Source: an uncultured Desulfobacterales bacterium | GTDB lineage: Bacteria; Desulfobacterota; Desulfobacteria; Desulfobacterales; JAFDCJ01 | DNA: 29,591 nt | Direction of reading: 5' to 3' | NCBI GenBank assembly: GCA_945787595.1 | Contig: CALZJV010000189.1 | Coordinates: forward strand, 929 to 30,519 | Shown: in pieces, positions 1 to 7,731 of the stretch | Layout: every line of letters starts with the position of its first letter | Position numbering within the stretch: the first letter of the stretch is position 1 | Translations under genes and position numbers: made by a program | The notes under the pieces: model-generated | Told to the model about the DNA's origin: nothing | Seen by the model: only the letters and a program-made list of their open reading frames with translations | Database searches by the model: none

Positions 1-159
1 ATCCCGCCTGATCAGGTTATTTATATCGGTGATTCGCGACTGGACGAAATGGCCGCCAAGGCAGCCGGAATGCCTCTGGTCGCCTATCGCAATCCGGAGT
101 TGTCTGCGGCCTACCACATTAGCTCTCTCAATGAGATTGAAGGTCTGCTTGATGTATAA
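1..159 (+). CDS. HAD-family hydrolase, C-terminal end (partial)
   Basis: The window opens inside a reading frame that runs to a TAA at 157-159. The 52 visible residues hold a typical HAD motif IV region (IYIGDSRLDEMAAKAAGMP), where the GDS..DE acidic residues bind Mg2+, followed by the LVAYRNPE stretch and a short C-terminal helix. HAD enzymes of this kind are soluble phosphatases, often acting on sugar or nucleotide phosphates. The substrate cannot be told because the cap domain and the nucleophile motif I lie upstream of the window. It is the only gene besides the small cysteine-motif protein that reads on the + strand here, so it probably belongs to a different transcription unit from the glycan locus. 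Confidence 0.7.
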   Translation: MPPDQVIYIGDSRLDEMAAKAAGMPLVAYRNPELSAAYHISSLNEIEGLLDV

Positions 160-222
160 GACAACCGGAGACTAATCTCTCAGCCACAAAGTCATAAAGA
201 CACTAAGATGGAGCAGATAAGA

Positions 223-585
223 ATGGGAACTGAAATACCTGAAGAGAATGAGAGAAAAACGGTGCCAACAGATACAGAGTGGGAACATCGTATATTATGC
301 AGTGATGGCAACTGTATCGGGGTGATCGGACCGGATGGTTGCTGTAAAGAGTGCGGGAAAGAATATGAGGGCACTTTGGCGGAGGACCATTTTTCAGAGG
401 AGGGAGAGCCGTCCCCGGCGGAAAGCTCTTTTGAGAAAGAAGATCCATCTCTTGAAGATATGCCCCATGAAGCAGTCGAGAACGAAGACTGGCAAGATCG
501 TGTTTTGTGCAGTGATGGTAATTGTATCGGCGTGATCGGTCCTGACGGGCACTGCAAGGAGTGCGGCAAATCGTTCGAGGGATAA
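223..585 (+). CDS. Small protein with duplicated four-cysteine (zinc-ribbon-like) motif
   Basis: A 120-residue soluble, very acidic protein with no signal peptide or membrane segment. It carries two near-identical units, CSDGNCIGVIGPDG followed by xCKECGK, giving C-x4-C-x9-C-x2-C twice with a 70-residue period (Cys 26/31/41/44 and 96/101/111/114 from this start). The linker is rich in Glu, Ser and Pro. Four cysteines ending in CxxCG suggest a small zinc or iron site. Function is unknown. The two DNA copies differ at about ten synonymous sites and one replacement site over 21 codons, so the protein sequence is under selection and the gene is real. The ATG at 223 is preferred because GGAG lies 9 nt upstream. 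An in-frame ATG at 208 has no visible ribosome site. I believe similar cysteine motifs occur in Desulfobacterales proteins, but I could not check this. Confidence 0.6.
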   Translation: MGTEIPEENERKTVPTDTEWEHRILCSDGNCIGVIGPDGCCKECGKEYEGTLAEDHFSEEGEPSPAESSFEKEDPSLEDMPHEAVENEDWQDRVLCSDGNCIGVIGPDGHCKECGKSFEG

Positions 586-589
586 TACC

Positions 590-657
590 GAATTACGAAT
601 GTAGAATGACGATTGATGATTGACGATTGACGAAGTATGGAAGCGCTTCGCTCTGTC
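590..657 (+). repeat. Dispersed intergenic repeat, left arm (GACGATTGA / GCTTCGCTC type)
   Basis: This arm starts right after the stop of the cysteine-motif gene. It is built from iterated GA(T/A)TGACGATTGA words and ends with the core GCTTCGCTC at 645-653. The same words and core occur at 29076-29127. The inverted core GAGCGAAGC lies at 778-786, so 590-841 forms a composite with inverted ends. The stretch 658-773 between the arms has no gene. Confidence 0.55.
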
Positions 658-773
658 TATTTATATCTTAAAAGTGATTGAATACTGACAATTTAAGATT
701 CGCCTCTCTCCGAGCTGTATGCTCTACGAGCTGTAAGTCGTAGGATCAATTATAAAAAAACAATCATAAAAAT

Positions 774-841
774 GACCGAGCGAAGCGACATCCTCAAATA
801 TTCAATATTCAATATTCAATAGTCAATTCTGGCCTGTCCAG
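774..841 (-). repeat. Dispersed intergenic repeat, right arm (ATTCAAT tandem + GAGCGAAGC core)
   Basis: Read on the - strand, this stretch has a small hairpin head (CTGGACAGGCCAG), then iterated ATTGAAT heptads, then GATGTCGCTTCGCTC. It aligns over about 68 bases with 28239-28307. The element overlaps the 3' end of the histidine kinase gene: the kinase stop (816-818) and its last residues (about GQARIDY) are encoded inside the repeat, so insertion may have replaced the original C-terminus. Confidence 0.6.
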
Positions 842-2609
842 GTTCGGCTAACGGTAACCGTATCGTAAACACAGCCCCGCCCTCCGGCGCGTTATTGGCA
901 TAAATCATGCCTTTGTGATCTTCGATGATGCCGTGACAAATAGAAAGCCCAACTCCCATTCCCATGGTCTTTTTTCGGGTGAAAAAGGGATCAAAAATTT
1001 TTCCAAGATCATTATCTGAAATTCCGGGACCGTTATCTTTAACGGTTATGATAATTTCTTCGTTGCGGTTGTGAGTGTCGATGCTGATTTTATTGCCAAT
1101 TTGTGCAGACTGCTCAAGTTTCTCCCGGGATTGCGGTGCACTGGTGATCGATTCCACAGCATTGTTGACCAGGTTCATGATCACCTGGCCGATTTGTTGG
1201 GGGGATGCGTTGATATTTGATGTTTCTGCAGCCAGATTTAGCTTGATGCTCACCATGTGTTTTTTCAAATGACTGCGTGTCAGGGCGACCGTGTTTTCTA
1301 TTACCTGGTTGATATTCATGGATTGTTTTTTTTCTTTGCCGGGGCGGTTAAGGTCGATGAGGTTGCGAACGGTGTCTCGTATGCTGATAAAAGCATTTTT
1401 AATCAAATCCAATTGACTTAAAAGTTCCTTATCATGCTCATACTTCATGCGGATAACGCTCAGCAAGGCGGTTATACCCTGCAGAGGCGAATTAATTTCA
1501 TGGGCAATGGATGCCGCCAGCTGACCGGTTGCAGCCAACCGTTCGGATCTCAGCAACTGATTATGAAGAAATTTTGTTTCGGTAATATCCCTTGCGACAC
1601 ATAAAAAACATGGTTTACCAAGATAGGTAACATTACGGCAGTTGACTTCGTTGGGAATAATCCTGCTGTTTCTGGTTTTTATATTGAGCTCGAACCGGGA
1701 CTCGTCTTCCGCACGCACATATTTAAGCATACTTTCCACATGGGGAATCTGACTGGCTTCAACGATTTTGGTGATACTGAGCATTAATAATTCGGCTCTT
1801 GTGTACCCGGTACTTTCAAGCATCCGATCGTTGATTTCGATAAATTTTCCTTCAGTGTTTAAAAGAAACACACCTTCAGCAACATTATCAAACAATTCTT
1901 TGTATCGGATCAGTTCTTCGGCTTGTTTGAATTCAGTCGTGTTAGAGGAGATGATGGTTGCAGCAATGACTTTTCTGTCAAGTCTCAAGGCACCGATGCG
2001 GTAGGTATACCATTCAGGTTTGCGATCAGTGCCCATCCGCACTTCGAATCTTTCCGGCTCCCCGGTCTTAAATACACTTTCGATACAATCCCTCGCGAGA
2101 TCACGATATTGCGTGGGCAGAAAGCGATACATACTTTTACCGATGGCTTTTTCACGAGGTAGTTTCGAAATATTTTGATTGATAAAGCGAATAATGCCTT
2201 TTTGATCCACCGCGATGATCATGTCCGGTGCGGTAGCTATCAGGGAACGCCACAACTGCTCGGATTCATTAAGCTTTTGTTTCGCATCCTTTAATTTGTT
2301 AATAATGGACTGCGCGTGGGAGCCGAACAATATAAACAGGCACAACACAATCACCCGCAGATAAATATCGTACAAATCAGGGCCGATGAGTTCGGCAATG
2401 AGATTAAATTTATTCGAAAAAAAAATATTCAAGATGGAATCCAGCACCCAATAGATGATGGCTATAAAGATGAAGGCCAACACCAGCGAATCCGAATATC
2501 TGCTTAACACGGCGGTGTCCGATTTGGATTCGAACTCCGATTTTTTGCTTAATTTCAGTGGGTTGGGACCCAACGGCGACCTCTTGGATTTATTTCTTGA
2601 AGCGTTCAT
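816..2609 (-). CDS. Membrane-bound PAS/PAS sensor histidine kinase (NtrB-like)
   Basis: A 597-residue orphan sensor kinase of the inner membrane. Two N-terminal hydrophobic segments lie at about 41-63 and 82-98 with almost no periplasmic loop. Two PAS domains follow (about 118-232 and 235-347). Next is a HisKA dimerisation domain with the H-box around His370 (SIAHEINSPLQ), then an HATPase_c domain with N-box (NLVNNAVES, about 479-487), G1 (DNGPGIS, 525-531), F-box (FDPFFTRK) and G2 (GMGVGLSI, 550-557). All catalytic boxes are intact, so it should autophosphorylate at His370. No response regulator lies beside it, so its partner and signal are unknown. The ATG at 2609 has a weak AGGTG about 9 nt upstream. 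The last residues are encoded by a dispersed repeat. An 18-nt palindrome lies 30 bp upstream of the start. Confidence 0.9.
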   Translation of the reverse strand: MNASRNKSKRSPLGPNPLKLSKKSEFESKSDTAVLSRYSDSLVLAFIFIAIIYWVLDSILNIFFSNKFNLIAELIGPDLYDIYLRVIVLCLFILFGSHAQSIINKLKDAKQKLNESEQLWRSLIATAPDMIIAVDQKGIIRFINQNISKLPREKAIGKSMYRFLPTQYRDLARDCIESVFKTGEPERFEVRMGTDRKPEWYTYRIGALRLDRKVIAATIISSNTTEFKQAEELIRYKELFDNVAEGVFLLNTEGKFIEINDRMLESTGYTRAELLMLSITKIVEASQIPHVESMLKYVRAEDESRFELNIKTRNSRIIPNEVNCRNVTYLGKPCFLCVARDITETKFLHNQLLRSERLAATGQLAASIAHEINSPLQGITALLSVIRMKYEHDKELLSQLDLIKNAFISIRDTVRNLIDLNRPGKEKKQSMNINQVIENTVALTRSHLKKHMVSIKLNLAAETSNINASPQQIGQVIMNLVNNAVESITSAPQSREKLEQSAQIGNKISIDTHNRNEEIIITVKDNGPGISDNDLGKIFDPFFTRKKTMGMGVGLSICHGIIEDHKGMIYANNAPEGGAVFTIRLPLAEPGQARIDY

Positions 2610-2638
2610 ATGGTTTGCACCTGCTGTTTTTCGTTGAA

Positions 2639-2656
2639 ATAAAGTTTAAACTTTAT
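2639..2656. promoter_or_regulatory. 18-nt perfect palindrome upstream of the kinase gene
   Basis: ATAAAGTTTAAACTTTAT is its own reverse complement and sits 30-47 nt before the kinase ATG on the - strand. It could be an operator for a dimeric regulator or part of an AT-rich promoter. There is only one copy here, and AT-rich palindromes can arise by chance. Confidence 0.3.
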
Positions 2657-3024
2657 ATTCTTTTTTTTGTGCCTTCGTGCCTTAGTGGCTGAACTCATAC
2701 AACAGAACTATCACCATTAATACAACTAACACGCACTTTTTATCATAGTCGACTAAAAATGATAATAAAAAAAAGTGGACCTGTCGCGATGGCATCGGAA
2801 CATGCATCAGCTTTAATGCTTCGCTCCAATTGGCCTTTGATCTATGAAAAACAGAGGAAAAGGAAAGTAAAACGATGATTATAGGTTCAGAGTTTAAAGT
2901 TGAAAGGTTACAACCGATGGATACTGCTTACAATATTAATCAATACACTACAGTTGTTTTGACAAAATCGCATAAACATCGAGATCTTTTGTAAATGTCA
3001 CTGCAGCGGCAATCCGGTAATTGA
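2657..3024. other. Non-coding stretch between the DUF4015 gene and the kinase gene
   Basis: No convincing gene is seen. The stretch holds a GTGCCTTCGTGCCTTAGTGGCTGA motif-type repeat near 2670-2693 (a related AAAGACACTAAG word lies at 196-207). It also holds an imperfect inverted repeat at 2734-2777 (CACTTTTTATCAT against ATGATAATA...AAGTG), which could fold into a hairpin. From 2880 onwards the sequence is AT-rich with no further recognisable signal. Confidence 0.5.
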
Positions 3025-4446
3025 TCAGCCGATCTTCGGGAATTGTTCCCGTGAACCGGCAGCCGTTTTGCCAGTCAACATAAATCGCTTTGGGACGGAA
3101 ACGAAAAGCAGGTCGGCGAGGCGAACCTTTTTGTTATATTTACTGGTTAGTCGTGAGAATGGGATTCCACGGGTTGCTAAAATCCGATCCATAATTCCCT
3201 CGTCCAGGGTATCCAGTACTTTGATCAGCGTTGAGTAGGCACTTTTGCTGCCATTTTTGGACTCTTCCAGGGAGACGATTGAGTATCCCTGTTTATAATT
3301 GGTAAAATTGACGACACGATGATTGCCCGAGATGATGCGCTCATCATTATGGATTATTTCCGCAACCGATGGATAAAATTGAGGCGCCGGGAATGTTTTA
3401 TTCAACCTTAAAGCAAGCGCCCTGTAGGTGGTTGAATAATTACCGGAAGGATTCCAAACGGACCAGCCGGTTGTTCCAGCCGCCGAAATCCCGTCGAGTT
3501 GTGCATTGATATCACCGGGTTTATACCAGAATCCTTGAACCCAGGGACGTATTATTTTGCCGGTGCGGCTTTTCATCCGCTTCATGCTTAACTCCATAAT
3601 TTCCAGTGGATATTCCCCCGGATTTTTTTTACCCAAAAACCCTGAAGGAAAATGGGAAGGATAGAGCATCGGGCAGATGACATCCACGTGGGGTGCCATG
3701 GTTTCTATCAGTTGACCCACCCCGAAATCCACCGTTTTCCATGCCACCATCCCAAATAGATCAACTGAGATGGTAACCCCGGTAGGTTTTAGCTCGGCAT
3801 TGGCTGATTTTAAAAATTTGCCGATGCATTGAGTTTTGTTCAATTGCCCCGTATCGAGAGGATATTGAATGGCCGAAAGATCACCATCACTGGGGAAGCG
3901 AATATAGTCAAATTGAATTTCGTCAAATCCGAGCGCGACAAGCTCTTTGCAAAGCGCTATGTTGTATTCCCATACCTTTTGGTTAAATGGATTCGCCCAG
4001 TACAACCCCATTTGGTCCGACCATGGGTTTCCGGATTGAATGTCAATGATTCCCATATCGGGACGTTTGGCTACCAGTTGATGGTCGACGAACACATCCA
4101 GTTTTGCAACCGTCCAAAACCCCTGGGCTTTAAGCCGTCTTAAAGCGTCTTCTACCAATCCGTTTGAGGCGACGGCTCCGATTTCTGCAGCTTGCACATT
4201 GTTGGATTTCCATCTGATCCGCCCGTGAGGATCCTTGACGTGCAGAACAGCGGCATTGATTCCCGCCAACTTTGCATAGTGTACAAACTCATCGATTTTG
4301 CGTTCGGTAATGCAATGTGATGGTAGATAAAGAGCATTTATATCCTCAGGGGTGCTGGCCGGACTGTAAAAAGGGACAAGGAGCAGAATTGTGAGATTAA
4401 TCGCAAGTTTCCACCATAGCCATCCGCATATTCGAGCTGGTTTCAA
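3025..4446 (-). CDS. Exported DUF4015-type putative glycoside hydrolase
   Basis: About 473 residues. The N-terminus (KPARICGW then WKLAINLTILLLVPFY, ending near PAS) is a signal peptide or membrane anchor, so the protein acts outside the cytoplasmic membrane. The central ~330 residues match the DUF4015 / putative glycosyl hydrolase TIM-barrel family: ALYLPSHCI, AAVLHVKDPHGRI, GFDEIQFDYIRFPSDG with the acidic barrel residues, ISVDLFGMVAW, VDVICPMLYPSHF and GWSVWNPSGNY. Substrate is unknown. About 110 further residues after the barrel are not recognised. The TTG at 4446 is chosen because GAGGTG lies 6 nt upstream and it gives a clean signal peptide. An alternative TTG at 4482 lacks a ribosome site. 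It stands alone on the - strand, with about 650 bp of non-coding DNA upstream. Confidence 0.8.
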   Translation of the reverse strand: MKPARICGWLWWKLAINLTILLLVPFYSPASTPEDINALYLPSHCITERKIDEFVHYAKLAGINAAVLHVKDPHGRIRWKSNNVQAAEIGAVASNGLVEDALRRLKAQGFWTVAKLDVFVDHQLVAKRPDMGIIDIQSGNPWSDQMGLYWANPFNQKVWEYNIALCKELVALGFDEIQFDYIRFPSDGDLSAIQYPLDTGQLNKTQCIGKFLKSANAELKPTGVTISVDLFGMVAWKTVDFGVGQLIETMAPHVDVICPMLYPSHFPSGFLGKKNPGEYPLEIMELSMKRMKSRTGKIIRPWVQGFWYKPGDINAQLDGISAAGTTGWSVWNPSGNYSTTYRALALRLNKTFPAPQFYPSVAEIIHNDERIISGNHRVVNFTNYKQGYSIVSLEESKNGSKSAYSTLIKVLDTLDEGIMDRILATRGIPFSRLTSKYNKKVRLADLLFVSVPKRFMLTGKTAAGSREQFPKIG

Positions 4447-4482
4447 TTTATACACCTCATTGTTTATTTTGCGCTTATCCAA

Positions 4483-5102
4483 GAGCGCGTCAGACGCACC
4501 CGGGACGATTACAGGAATAGTATGCCTTTTGGAGGCATTCGCTTAAAGCGCTATCGGCGTTTTCATTGAAACCTTAAGTAAAAGATAGACGTTCAGGGGT
4601 TCTAAGGTTCAGGGGTTCCATTCTCATCCCTGAACTGCATTTGGGATGCGTATGTAAGAGAAAAGCGTCAGCTTCGTCAGGCTTAATCCAAAATTTGGAG
4701 ACAAATTGGCAATTATTGGGGAAAATGAGCATTTTTAATGAGGACTTCGGGTCTTTAATGCCTTCTTTGCCCTTAACCCTGAACCCCCTGGCCCAGACCT
4801 GGCTTTACTTTACTCAATTATTTAGATTCATATTTGGGGACCTGACACGGAACCTAATATGATCTTATACGTCGCACTCTCCGAGGCCGCTTCCAGCCCG
4901 TAGGGCTTCCAGGCCGGAGGGTAGGCTACGAGCCGGAGGCCAGGGCGGGCTGAACCTGTGAACGGTTACAGTAGAAATTATAGGGGTGAGAATGGAGGGG
5001 AAGATTTCAACTTGCAGAAGAAATCGAAATCCTATCTATGAGGATGTTTGATAAGAAATTGACTGAAGGGGAAATTTTTTTTTTGAAAATCCAACCGGCT
5101 TT
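4483..5102. other. Non-coding stretch with GGTTCAGGG-type direct and inverted repeats
   Basis: No supported gene is seen. GTTCAGGGGTTC occurs at 4591-4602 and again at about 4607-4618. Inverted versions (CCCTGAAC) occur near 4628-4635 and 4776-4783. A G/C-rich block of about 90 bp (roughly 4875-4965) contains repeated GGCCGG / CCAGCCC-type words. Short frames here have no ribosome site or recognisable domain. Confidence 0.45.
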
Positions 5103-6059
5103 TTATCTCAACCGAACTTCGTTCAGCTTTATGGTTAGATTGCCGACCATTGAAATTTTACCGCTTATTTGTATCGGTAAGCCTGACACGGGATCGATGA
5201 ATATGGCAATGTCCTCCTGAAATCCAAGAAATGAGAAGTCTTCTACCTTATCCAGATCCGATGCCAGCGGCTGGGTCTCGACTGCGATCTTGAGAGCTTC
5301 GACCTGGCCTCGACGACGCATCTCGCCTTGCTGTTTTTTTTCTATGAAGTCAAGCTTCAGCGAGTGAAATCCTTGCGGTTTTAACCGCACATGAAATAAT
5401 TGTCTTCTGCCAAAGACACAAAAAGACAGCGGCTGCATGCTTTTTGATATTTCAGCGGCTGAGGCCGAGGCAATATAAATCAATACCAAACGTTCGGTGA
5501 CGTTGGGACATCCCAGTTGATCCCGGTCATAGGCATAGAAGGTATCTTTGACATCCGTCCATTTTTCCGGTTGTTTCGAGGTTTCCTGCTGATCTTTCGG
5601 CTCGCGCTGATGTCTAAAAACACCTTGTTCGGTGAATCGGTAGACTTTTTTAAAATCGGCCTTGCCCCTTCGTAGCCTGAGCCTTCCCAGCGCGGTTGCA
5701 TCCTTCGGATTGAACCAAACCTGATTGATTGTCTTTACAGGCGACTTAAAAATATAATCGACCATATAATGGACGGTGACCCTATTGGATTCCGGGCGCC
5801 AAGCCTTTATCGGAACGCCCTGAGGACTCTTTATCAACGCTGCTTCTACTTCTGCAGCCGGCAGTGATTCCAGCTGCACCTGCACGTTCACTTCCGCTGA
5901 GAAGTTATTGATCCTATACGAAAGCTGTGTCCACGGCACACGCTTTGGATCGAGTTTGATTTGAGAATAAGATTGGGCTCGGGTTGAATTTGAGAAACCC
6001 GTTAAGGGAATTACCATAGAAAACAAGACAAATAGCAATAATTTTTTACGAATTTTCAT
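5103..6059 (-). CDS. Exported protein, DUF3108-like
   Basis: A 318-residue protein with an N-terminal signal peptide (MKIRKKLLLFVLFSMVIPL, cleavage likely after about residue 28), so it is periplasmic or outer-membrane associated. The rest is predicted to be mostly beta strand. The C-terminal part (DIAIFIDPVSGLPIQISGKI, then MVGNLTIKLNEVRL) resembles the end of DUF3108 proteins, where a substrate-like strand pair reads 'P..I.G..P.IG...'. Family assignment is tentative and the role is unknown. It has no enzyme motif I recognise. The ATG at 6059 has a weak GAGAG upstream. It is separated from the DUF4015 gene by more than 600 bp, so co-transcription is doubtful. Confidence 0.6.
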   Translation of the reverse strand: MKIRKKLLLFVLFSMVIPLTGFSNSTRAQSYSQIKLDPKRVPWTQLSYRINNFSAEVNVQVQLESLPAAEVEAALIKSPQGVPIKAWRPESNRVTVHYMVDYIFKSPVKTINQVWFNPKDATALGRLRLRRGKADFKKVYRFTEQGVFRHQREPKDQQETSKQPEKWTDVKDTFYAYDRDQLGCPNVTERLVLIYIASASAAEISKSMQPLSFCVFGRRQLFHVRLKPQGFHSLKLDFIEKKQQGEMRRRGQVEALKIAVETQPLASDLDKVEDFSFLGFQEDIAIFIDPVSGLPIQISGKISMVGNLTIKLNEVRLR

Positions 6060-6288
6060 TGAATGGTTCTCTCGCTGAATAAATTCTTATATAGCCATTT
6101 AAAAAACAATGCTTCATTCTTTTTGGGGTTGTTGTTTGTCATACCCCTTTATAACAGGACACCCAAATGGTTTTTCAACTTTTATTTACTCTGCGGTGCA
6201 AAATTGAGGTCCATAATTCAATGGTTTAAATCTTCGATTTCTGATAATAGGAGTGTCTATCTTTCGATTTAACTTTTAGCTAGATTGA
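6060..6288. other. AT-rich non-coding stretch
   Basis: This lies between the divergent start of the DUF3108-like gene and the broken + strand gene. It is very AT-rich. A 69-codon frame at 6063-6272 has no ribosome site or domain similarity and is not called. The promoter for the DUF3108-like gene should lie here, but I cannot point to boxes with confidence. Confidence 0.4.
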
Positions 6289-6789
6289 GCGCTCCGGACT
6301 GCTTACTTCAAGCATGGTGACGGGCTCAATCATATTGTCGACTTCGAAACAGGACCCAAATATTTTGAAAGCCTATACCTACTTAATTTACAGTCCCAAA
6401 GTGGAGTATTGCCATTCGATATTTCGCGGGGTAGGCTACCAAGACATTCCTGAAAGAGATTATCAGTTTGCCTTCATCGACGGTTCGGAGACAGCCGCGC
6501 CTTCGGATGAAATCGGAACCGGTTCTTTTTTCCATTGCTTCAGGCTGTTAGGCAACACCCGGCTGGATTTTTCTTTGAAACCACCACCGGAGCAGATATC
6601 GCAACCGTAAAAACTTGTTTGACTGCGGTTTGCTATAAACTTCTGGTATAAAAATTCAGCGTATTCCAATTCATCCCGATCAAAGATATTGGCGATGGGC
6701 CGCTCGATAACGATCGTTTTGATAGTATTTTTTTAGGACTTCAAAGACCTTCTGTCCTTTTTAGAAAAATCACATATGATTATGGCCGA
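6289..6789 (+). pseudogene. Degraded methyltransferase-like gene (frameshifts and stop)
   Basis: Three successive frames on the + strand give protein-like sequence that reads as one gene. From 6289, frame A gives YFKHGDGLNHIVDFETGPKY. From about 6365, frame B gives VEYCHSIFRGVGYQDIPE and then FAFIDGSETAAPSD. From about 6518, frame C gives LLQAVRQHPAGFFFETTTGA, then a TAA at 6649-6651, then FSVFQFIPIKDIGDGPLDND and IFLGLQRPSVLFRKITYDYG. The 'FAFIDG.E.AAPSD' step resembles the motif after strand 4 of class I SAM-dependent methyltransferases in polysaccharide loci. The exact family is uncertain. No start codon or ribosome site is left, and the 3' end runs into the sulfotransferase gene on the other strand. 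Two frame changes plus a stop make sequencing error less likely than true decay. Confidence 0.5.
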
Positions 6790-7628
6790 CTCGCAAGGCG
6801 CCTGACGATGCGGCCCAGGTGTTTTTGGAAGACATTTTTAGTCCGCTTGCGAGCCTGATTTTTCATATAACCCGAGGAGTACTCTGGCTCAATTACCGGG
6901 TTTTCAACAAGATTCCAGTCATCACAGTCATATCCTATCAACGCCATGTAAGCTGTGTAAAAGCTGATATCCTCTTCGGTAAACCAGTGACGCCAATCTC
7001 CGGTGGATTTCTTGCGGATCACCTTTGCCTTACCTGTTGATTGCGGTACTTCCGCGTCAGCCTGGACACTAAAGCCAAGATACTCGTTGAGAGCCGCGAA
7101 ATTTTTAGCAACCATATTCTCATAGGTGAAAAGGTACCAATCATTAACCAAACATTTCACGAAGTCATGCATGCGCTGATAGCGAACCTGTTCTTCTTCA
7201 AAAACCTCTGCGATGGAAAGCGGCCAATTATTGTATCTGGCATAGCGGTAAATCTCGGAAAACGAAACGGAGGTTGGATCATTTTCTTTTTTTAAGACCA
7301 AATTAAGGTGAGCAAAGTATTGATCCTTCTGTCCCTTGTTCCCTTTTTGCCAACGGTACAGCATCCGACTGACCGCTACATCGCGGGGATCACGTGCGAT
7401 CCATATTTTGCGATCATAATGCTCTTCTTTGAAGTGGTTCAGGTATAATTCAAAACTCTTCCCCTTGCTTTCTTCATAGGTGTGTTTGTAGACCGCGTTT
7501 TCATAGTCCCCCACATATTTACCAGGCCGGCCGCCGGAAAAAGCATGACAGTTCGGAAGTCCGCCAGCCACTTTGTAAACCAAAGCCGTGGTGCCCGACT
7601 TGCCTGTACCTAAAATAAAAATTTTCAT
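6780..7628 (-). CDS. Sulfotransferase-family protein (copy 1)
   Basis: A 282-residue cytosolic protein of the PAPS-dependent sulfotransferase fold. The N-terminal LGTGKSGTT (residues 6-14) is the 5'-phosphosulfate-binding loop. RDPRDVAVSRML (79-90) is the 3'-phosphate-binding motif with its Arg and Ser. TGDWRHWFTEED (209-220) matches the conserved C-terminal GxW...F PAPS-contact segment. It most likely moves sulfate onto a surface glycan or its lipid. ATG 7628 is chosen over 7646 because GGAGG lies 7 nt upstream and the copy-2 protein starts at the same place. It follows a surface-carbohydrate paralogue by about 100 bp, the same order as copy 2 at 12424-13284. Residues 17-46 are identical in both copies although codons differ. 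It is the last gene of the glycan run. Confidence 0.85.
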   Translation of the reverse strand: MKIFILGTGKSGTTALVYKVAGGLPNCHAFSGGRPGKYVGDYENAVYKHTYEESKGKSFELYLNHFKEEHYDRKIWIARDPRDVAVSRMLYRWQKGNKGQKDQYFAHLNLVLKKENDPTSVSFSEIYRYARYNNWPLSIAEVFEEEQVRYQRMHDFVKCLVNDWYLFTYENMVAKNFAALNEYLGFSVQADAEVPQSTGKAKVIRKKSTGDWRHWFTEEDISFYTAYMALIGYDCDDWNLVENPVIEPEYSSGYMKNQARKRTKNVFQKHLGRIVRRLASRP

Positions 7629-7731
7629 ATTAAGCCTCCAAAACATATCTCAGGATTATTTTTAGATCGCTTGCGGAATAACACCGGTCCTGGTGCGATT
7701 TTAATCAATATCTTGAAAATAGTGATCGGCA

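Noticed and set aside
192..569. 125-codon - strand frame opposite the cysteine-motif gene
   Set aside because: It mirrors the duplicated gene on the other strand. The synonymous-site pattern supports the + strand protein, and the - strand product has no recognisable domain.
778..841. Short-period ATTCAAT repeats as a possible CRISPR or satellite
   Set aside because: The unit is 7 bp with no spacers. It fits the dispersed intergenic repeat family.
4835..4860. GGGGACCTGACACGG, like words found near REP-associated transposase genes
   Set aside because: No transposase gene or matching second copy is seen in the window.
4641..4862. 73-codon + strand frame
   Set aside because: No ribosome site, no domain, and it crosses repeat words and lies in a non-coding stretch.
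6063..6272. 69-codon + strand frame rich in hydrophobic residues
   Set aside because: It lies in very AT-rich DNA, has no ribosome site, and overlaps the expected promoter region of the divergent gene.
6737..6765. Possible + strand terminator (AGGAC ... GTCCTTTTT)
   Set aside because: The stem is only five pairs with a 14-nt loop, and the same bases encode the LGLQRPSVLF part of the broken gene.
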